From positions 1,054,001 to 1,118,000 of the forward strand of contig NZ_CP195191.1 in assembly GCF_051200875.1 (NCBI RefSeq): DNA of 64,000 nt. Reading direction: 5' to 3'. The position numbers were made by a program, and so were the translations under genes. The notes below the pieces were generated by a model that was not told the origin of the DNA, made no database searches, and saw only the letters and a list, made by a program, of their open reading frames with translations. How positions within the stretch are numbered: position 1 is the stretch's first letter; each line of letters begins with the position of its first letter. This DNA comes from Pseudotabrizicola sp051200875. Lineage in GTDB: Bacteria > Pseudomonadota > Alphaproteobacteria > Rhodobacterales > Rhodobacteraceae. Shown piece after piece: positions 59,152-64,000 of the stretch.

Positions 59152-60141
59152 ATGATGAAATCGGTACCCTTTTCCAAAAGTGGACGTGAAACGACCCGTA
59201 TCGGTTTTGGCGCATGGGCCATTGGCGGCACTTGGGGAGAGGTCAGTTGGAAAGACGCCAAAGCGACTTTGCATGCGTCATTGGACGCTGGAGTTACGTT
59301 CATTGATACGGCAGATGTCTATGGCGACGGGCGCAGTGAGAAGATCATCGCCGAGGTGTTAAAAGAACGCGGCGGGCCTTTTCCATTTGTTGCAACAAAG
59401 GCCGGGCGGCGGCTCAACCCCCATGTGGCCAATGGCTATACGCTGGAAAACCTTTCTGCTTTCGTTGAAAGGTCACGCCAGAATTTGCAGATGGATTGCC
59501 TCGATCTGGTACAACTGCATTGTCCGCCAACGCCTGTCTATGGGTCTAATGAAGCTTTCGATGCACTGGAAGTTCTGAAAACTCGGCGCTGGATTTCGAA
59601 TTACGGTGTTTCGGTCGAAACCGTAGCCGAAGCTGAAACCGCGTTGGGTCATGCTGGCGTCGTTTCCATCCAGATCATTTACAACCTGTTTCGGATGAAA
59701 CCATCGGAACGCCTGTTCCAAAAAGCCGCAGCACGCGATGTTGCCATCATTGCACGCGTGCCTTTGGCATCAGGCCTTCTAACTGGCAAAATGTCTCGCG
59801 ACAGCCAGTTTGCTGCGGACGACCATCGTAGCTTCAATCGCAACGGCGAGGCTTTTGACAAAGGCGAAACCTTTTCAGGTGTCCCTTTCGAAGTGGCGCT
59901 TGAGGCTGTCGAAGCCCTGCGACCTCTCGTTCCGGGCGGAGCAACCATGGCGGCTTTCGCTTTGCGCTGGATATTGATGGAACCGGCCGTAACAGTGGTA
60001 ATTCCTGGGGCGAAAAACCCGGAACAAGCCCGCGCGAACGTGGCTGCCGACGCCTTGCCAAATATTGACCTTGCTACGATGGAGAAGGCCCGCGAGGTCT
60101 ACGACCGCCTGATCGCACCCCACGTCCATCATCTTTGGTAA
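59152..60141 (+). CDS. Aldo/keto reductase
   Basis: Predicted 329 aa (the second Met at 59155 is also possible). AKR features are TRIGFGAWAIGGTWG, DTADVYGDGRSEKII with the catalytic Tyr, the lysine in FVATKAG, and the LVQLHCPP region with the His. The C-terminus has VTVVIPGAKNPEQARANV, the cofactor-binding block. It reduces aldehydes or ketones with NAD(P)H; the substrate is not known. It is divergent from ccmA. Confidence 0.9.
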   Translation: MMKSVPFSKSGRETTRIGFGAWAIGGTWGEVSWKDAKATLHASLDAGVTFIDTADVYGDGRSEKIIAEVLKERGGPFPFVATKAGRRLNPHVANGYTLENLSAFVERSRQNLQMDCLDLVQLHCPPTPVYGSNEAFDALEVLKTRRWISNYGVSVETVAEAETALGHAGVVSIQIIYNLFRMKPSERLFQKAAARDVAIIARVPLASGLLTGKMSRDSQFAADDHRSFNRNGEAFDKGETFSGVPFEVALEAVEALRPLVPGGATMAAFALRWILMEPAVTVVIPGAKNPEQARANVAADALPNIDLATMEKAREVYDRLIAPHVHHLW

Positions 60142-60158
60142 AACAGCAAAGCCAAGGA

Positions 60159-60512
60159 TCAGACAGGAATCAATGCTGCCGCGATCCGACGCCCTTCGGA
60201 CAGCAGGACGTTGTATGTGCGGCAGGCCGCAGGCGAGTTCATGACTTCAACGCCGATGCCAACGTCTTCAAGCGCCTGACGAAAGGCTTTTGGCGCATGT
60301 GCGACGTCTTTGCCCATGCCGACAAAGAGGACATCAATCTTTCCCATAAGGGCCAGCGGCGCGCCAACATCTTCCAACCCGCCCCAAGGCCCGGCATCCC
60401 AAGGCGTTACCAAAGCCGGGCCGCGCAACACATGACCACCCACCCGAAAAAAGCCGGAACCATAGCCTTCAATGGGCTGTGCGGTTCCGTAACTGATTTC
60501 GGTCAGGCGCAT
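60159..60512 (-). CDS. Mth938-like (NDUFAF3-related) protein
   Basis: Predicted 117 aa. Conserved parts are VGGHVLRGPALVTPWDAGPW, IDVLFVGMGKDVAHAPKAF, and the C-terminal CRTYNVLLSEGRRIAAALIPV in two pieces (CRTYNVLLSEGR, RIAAALIPV). The family includes the mitochondrial complex I assembly factor NDUFAF3, and bacterial members often follow secF, as here. The biochemical function is not settled. It starts 5 bp after secF. Confidence 0.88.
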   Translation of the reverse strand: MRLTEISYGTAQPIEGYGSGFFRVGGHVLRGPALVTPWDAGPWGGLEDVGAPLALMGKIDVLFVGMGKDVAHAPKAFRQALEDVGIGVEVMNSPAACRTYNVLLSEGRRIAAALIPV

Positions 60513-60517
60513 GGCGA

Positions 60518-61489
60518 TCAGGCGTCAATATTGGCGAATTCTTCCGGAGCACCGGACTTCTTCTTTTCGCTGCGGTCCAAGCCGATCATTAGCACGATGT
60601 TCTTGGCAACATAGACAGATGAATACGTTCCAAGAATGATGCCCATCGTGATCGCAAACACGAAGCCGCGGATCACGTCGCCACCAAAGACCAACATTGC
60701 AATCAGAGCGATCAGGGTCGTGCCCGAGGTCATCAATGTTCGGCTCAGCGTTTCGTTTACCGTGAGGTTCATCACATCACGCAGAGGCATCGTCTTGTAC
60801 TTCATCAGGTTTTCGCGGAGGCGGTCGAAGACAACCACAGTGTCGTTGATCGAATAGCCCAAGATCGTAAGCAAAGCGGCAATGATCGCCAGATCGAATT
60901 TGATCTGGAAGACCGCGAAGATGCCGATGGTGATGAACACGTCGTGAACCAAGGCTGCAACGGCACCAACCGAATACTGCCATTCGAACCGCAACCAGAT
61001 GTAGATCAGAATGCAGGCCGTTGCCGCCAACATCGAAAGGACAGCGGCCCAGATCAACTCTCCGGAAACCTTCGGACCGACCGACTCTACTGATGCGATG
61101 CTCAATTGCGGATCGTGCGCTTTGAGTGCGCTTTCCACCTCGGTCACCAGTTCCGGTGTAATGGCTTCAGACCCTTCAAGCGCGGAAATCCGAACCATCG
61201 CCACATGCTGATTGTCAGCAAAGGATGGGTCAAAGACCTCGGTGATAAGAACATCACCCAGCGGCAACCCTTCAAGCGCAGCACGGTATCCTCCGACATC
61301 AACCGCTTGTGCGGACTCGGTACGGATGGTCGTGCCGCCCTTGAAGTCGATACCAAAGTTCAACCCAATCACGATCCAAGCCAGAATCGCAACTACGGAA
61401 AGTAGCATCGACCCGCCGAAGGTGACCCATTGCCAGCGGAAGAAATCGATATTGGTTTTTTCGGGAACGAGCCGAAGACGCCATGCCAT
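60518..61489 (-). CDS. secF: Protein translocase subunit SecF
   Basis: Predicted 323 aa. The N-terminal helix region is followed by GIDFKGGTTIRTE, a periplasmic domain, and five helices with FGAVGA-like VGAVAALVHDVFITIGIF and NDTVVVFDRLREN, ending in MTSGTTLIALIAMLVFGG. With SecD it uses the proton gradient to complete protein export. It lies 12 bp after secD. Confidence 0.95.
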   Translation of the reverse strand: MAWRLRLVPEKTNIDFFRWQWVTFGGSMLLSVVAILAWIVIGLNFGIDFKGGTTIRTESAQAVDVGGYRAALEGLPLGDVLITEVFDPSFADNQHVAMVRISALEGSEAITPELVTEVESALKAHDPQLSIASVESVGPKVSGELIWAAVLSMLAATACILIYIWLRFEWQYSVGAVAALVHDVFITIGIFAVFQIKFDLAIIAALLTILGYSINDTVVVFDRLRENLMKYKTMPLRDVMNLTVNETLSRTLMTSGTTLIALIAMLVFGGDVIRGFVFAITMGIILGTYSSVYVAKNIVLMIGLDRSEKKKSGAPEEFANIDA

Positions 61490-61501
61490 GATCTGTTCCT
61501 C

Positions 61502-63169
61502 TTATACCGTAATCGTCTTAGGACGAGCGCGGTTAAACCACATTTCGACGAAGATGCGCGTCACGAACAGGGCCGTAAACACCGACGTGATGATCCCGAC
61601 GCCCAATGTGATCGCAAACCCCCTGACCGGACCGGCCCCGACAGCAAACAAAACTACGGCCGTGATAAAGGTTGTGATATTTGCGTCAATAATGGCCGAC
61701 ATGGCCTTTTCATAGCCCAGTTCAATCGCCCGGCCCGGCGACTTTGCGACCCTCAGTTCCTCGCGGATCCGTTCGAAGACCAGCACATTGGCATCGACGG
61801 CCATACCGATTGTCAGCACGATACCAGCGATGCCGGGAAGGGTCAGGGTACCGCCAATGGTCGACAGCGCCCCAAAGATCAGCGCCATGTTGATCGCCAA
61901 AGCCAAATTGGCGAAGAAGCCAAAGATGCCATAGCTGGCCCACATGAAGAAGACGACCGCGACCATCGACACCAAGGCCGCAACCTTTCCAGCATCAATC
62001 GAGTCCTGCCCCAATTCAGGGCCAATGGTACGTTCTTCGAGGAAGTTCATTTCCGCCGGAAGGGCACCTGCCCGTAGCAAGACCGCAAGCTGGGTAGATT
62101 CCTCGATCGTGAATGACCCGGTGATGATCCCGGATCCACCCGGAATATGGCTTTGAATGACCGGGGCACTGATCACCTCGTCATCAAGGACGATCGCAAA
62201 GGGCGCGCCAATATTTGCAGCCGTGTAATCCCCGAATTTCCGCGCACCTGATGGATTAAAGCGGAAATTCACAGCTGGACGGTTGTTTTGGTCAAACGCG
62301 GGCTGTGCATCAGTCAATTCCTCGCCGGTGACTACCGGCGTTTCCTCAACGATATAGTAAACGCCCGGCTCATCCATCGCAGGCAAAAGCTCATTGCGCG
62401 CGCCCGGATCGGCTCCGGCATCGGAGGTGCGACCAACAACAGGGTTGAAAGTCAGCTTCGCAGTCGTCCCGATCAGCGCCTTCAATTCAGCCGCCGAGCC
62501 GATGCCGGGCACTTGGATCAGGATACGATCTTCACCCTGCCGTTGGATAGTCGGTTCCCGTGTACCAACTTCGTCGACGCGGCGCCGAATGATTTCAAGG
62601 GACTGCTGGATGGTACGGTTATCGGTCGCCGTCTTTTCGGCATCCGACAACTGAATGACGATTTCTTCGCCCTCGACCGAAACGGCAATGTCATTCTGCC
62701 CAACGCCTGTCAGGCTGACGACCGGAGTCGCCAAGGCATTTACGGCTTCCAGCGCAGCCGTCATACCGGCTGGATTAGTGATTGCGACCCGCAGCGTCCC
62801 CTCTGGGCTGGGTTGGCGGCGGACGTTGCCCACCTGATCGCGCACTTCGCGCAGCGCGTCACGCACATCGGGCCAAAGCGCATCCATCCGCGCCTTGTAA
62901 ACATCCCCGACCTTAACCTCGGCCAAAAGATGCGCCCCGCCCCGAAGATCAAGCCCAAGATTGACAAGGTTTGACGGCAGAAAATCCGGCCAAAGCGCCA
63001 GATCGGCATCCTGTTCAGGGGTCGAGATGCCACTGGCCGCCTCGATGGCAGCCGCGGCATCATTGTGTTTCTCAACATCGGTGTAGTTGAGGTTTGGAAC
63101 GGCCGCGATGATCCCCCATGCACAAACAAGAATAATGAGGACACGCTTCCAGAGAGGCATCTGGTTCAT
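61502..63169 (-). CDS. secD: Protein translocase subunit SecD
   Basis: Predicted 555 aa. Signatures are NLGLDLRGGAHLLAEV, the P1 head region with RVDEVGTREPTIQRQGEDRI, LRAGALPAEMNFLEERTIGP, and the C-terminal helices with GMAVDANVLVFERIREE and TTFITAVVLFAVGAGPVRGF. It is the large periplasmic partner of SecF. It follows yajC by 12 bp, in the conserved yajC-secD-secF order. Confidence 0.95.
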   Translation of the reverse strand: MNQMPLWKRVLIILVCAWGIIAAVPNLNYTDVEKHNDAAAAIEAASGISTPEQDADLALWPDFLPSNLVNLGLDLRGGAHLLAEVKVGDVYKARMDALWPDVRDALREVRDQVGNVRRQPSPEGTLRVAITNPAGMTAALEAVNALATPVVSLTGVGQNDIAVSVEGEEIVIQLSDAEKTATDNRTIQQSLEIIRRRVDEVGTREPTIQRQGEDRILIQVPGIGSAAELKALIGTTAKLTFNPVVGRTSDAGADPGARNELLPAMDEPGVYYIVEETPVVTGEELTDAQPAFDQNNRPAVNFRFNPSGARKFGDYTAANIGAPFAIVLDDEVISAPVIQSHIPGGSGIITGSFTIEESTQLAVLLRAGALPAEMNFLEERTIGPELGQDSIDAGKVAALVSMVAVVFFMWASYGIFGFFANLALAINMALIFGALSTIGGTLTLPGIAGIVLTIGMAVDANVLVFERIREELRVAKSPGRAIELGYEKAMSAIIDANITTFITAVVLFAVGAGPVRGFAITLGVGIITSVFTALFVTRIFVEMWFNRARPKTITV

Positions 63170-63181
63170 CGCGAAATTTCC

Positions 63182-63508
63182 TTACGAAGCAGCCGGTTCG
63201 GTCTTGTTCATGACCTGAGCAATGGTCTGCTTGACGATCTTGACCTTCACGCCGTCGGCGATTTCAACCACGACAGTGTTGTCTTCGTTGACATGGGTCA
63301 CCTTGCCAATGATACCGCCCTGGGTCAGAACCTGGTCACCACGGCGAAGCGCCTCGACCATAGACCGGTGCTCTTTCATCTTCTTTTGCTGCGGACGGAT
63401 CAGCAGGAAATACATGATCCCAAAGATCAGGATCAGAGGCACAAAGCTGGTGAAAGCGGCGGCACCGCCACCCTGGGCGGCCTGTGCAAAAGCGGGCGTT
63501 GCGAACAT
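63182..63508 (-). CDS. yajC: Preprotein translocase subunit YajC
   Basis: Predicted 108 aa from MFATPAFAQAAQGGGAAAF. One membrane helix (FVPLILIFGIMYFLLIRPQ) is followed by QQKKMKEHRSMVEALRRGD and TQGGIIGKV, the family signature. It joins SecDF in the translocon. The open frame to 63592 adds 28 residues that do not fit the family. Confidence 0.94.
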   Translation of the reverse strand: MFATPAFAQAAQGGGAAAFTSFVPLILIFGIMYFLLIRPQQKKMKEHRSMVEALRRGDQVLTQGGIIGKVTHVNEDNTVVVEIADGVKVKIVKQTIAQVMNKTEPAAS

Positions 63509-63745
63509 GAGCGTCCTCTCACTGTCTGAAGCGGGGACTTTGCCCCGGTTTTCGTCGGCGCGCACCCTATAGGCGGCAAATGGGCGAAGCAAGACGCCCT
63601 ATTTGCCCTACAAAGGTCGGGCTTGGGCGCCATATATGCTGCTCACGTCAAGAATGGTAGGGCAAAGCGTTTGCTTTTCGCCCACCCTTTCCCCTTTCCT
63701 ACAAATCAGGCATAAGCCGCTTCGCAACTGCCGGAGGATTTTCCC
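63509..63745. other. Divergent gap between yajC and serS
   Basis: 237 bp with no ORF of note. Promoters for both genes are expected here. A pyrimidine-rich stretch (CCCACCCTTTCCCCTTTCC near 63682-63700) stands out, but I see no certain promoter or hairpin. Confidence 0.5.
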
Positions 63746-64000
63746 ATGCATGACATCAAAGCCATCCGTGAAAACCCGGCCGCCTTCGACGCGGCCCTGT
63801 CTCGCCGGGGCGTGTCGGGCATGTCGTCGGAAATCCTTGCCTTGGACGCAGACCGCCGCGCCAAGATTCAGGCCGCAGAAGAGGCACAGGCCGAACAGAA
63901 CAAGGCCAGCAAGGAAGTAGGTGCCGCGAAAGCCAAAGGAGACGAGGCAGAATTTGAACGCCTGCGCGCTCTGGTCGCCGAGAAAAAGGCCCAAATTGCA
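63746..64000 (+). CDS. serS: Seryl-tRNA synthetase, N-terminal part
   Basis: The first 85 codons, cut by the window edge. GGAGG stands 8 bases before the ATG. It starts MHDIKAIRENPAAFDAALSR, typical of SerRS, and continues as the long antiparallel coiled coil (DRRAKIQAAEEAQAEQNKAS) that grips tRNA-Ser. The catalytic domain is outside the window. Confidence 0.92.
   Translation, partial: MHDIKAIRENPAAFDAALSRRGVSGMSSEILALDADRRAKIQAAEEAQAEQNKASKEVGAAKAKGDEAEFERLRALVAEKKAQIA

Overview
The window looks like a chromosomal segment of an alphaproteobacterium of the Rhodobacteraceae (Roseobacter/Rhodobacter group). The evidence is a complete RcGTA-type gene transfer agent cluster, a pyruvate dehydrogenase whose E1 beta subunit carries its own lipoyl domain, adjacent pyrC-pyrE, a TGA-N9-TCA iron-responsive box in front of hemP, and GC-rich coding sequence with TTG/GTG starts and ATGA-type overlaps. 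No tRNA, rRNA, CRISPR array, transposase or integrase was seen.

Layout. 1-5562 (minus): maturation genes of the CO dehydrogenase/xanthine dehydrogenase type (MoxR ATPase, VWA/CoxE protein, XdhC, start of a molybdopterin-binding protein), split by an OmpA-family gene. 5689-13406: an accessory glycosyltransferase island with one long minus gene (glycosyltransferase, Rossmann-like region, serine-hydrolase-like domain), three coupled plus-strand glycosyltransferases, and a standalone relative of the hydrolase-like domain that has lost the nucleophile motif. 13534-25865 (plus): housekeeping genes pyrC, pyrE, dnaB (with promoter and DnaA box), alr, mlaE-mlaF, three membrane proteins, radA, cvpA, purF and an unusual SDR. 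25954-28309 (minus): a Cys/Met-metabolism PLP enzyme and two cyclophilins. 28451-35830 (plus): pgk, an SDR, class I aldolase, an ftsB-like gene and pdhA-pdhB-pdhC. 35899-39543: cysE, a 45-aa ORF coupled to hemP, and a LysR regulator divergent from gcdH. 39601-53476 (minus): the GTA structural cluster in canonical order g1-g15 including g3.5 and g10.1 (17 genes). 53734-59045 (minus): mltG, fabF and ccmG-D-C-B-A. 59152-64000: an aldo/keto reductase (plus), a Mth938-like gene, secF-secD-yajC (minus) and the 5' end of serS (plus).

The least explained parts are the glycosyltransferase/hydrolase island, the small ORF in front of hemP, and the AT-rich last gene of the GTA cluster. Coordinates include stop codons. 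Starts were moved downstream of the longest possible ORF where family length, ribosome binding site or gene overlap supported it. All family assignments come from reading motifs and length, without database searches.
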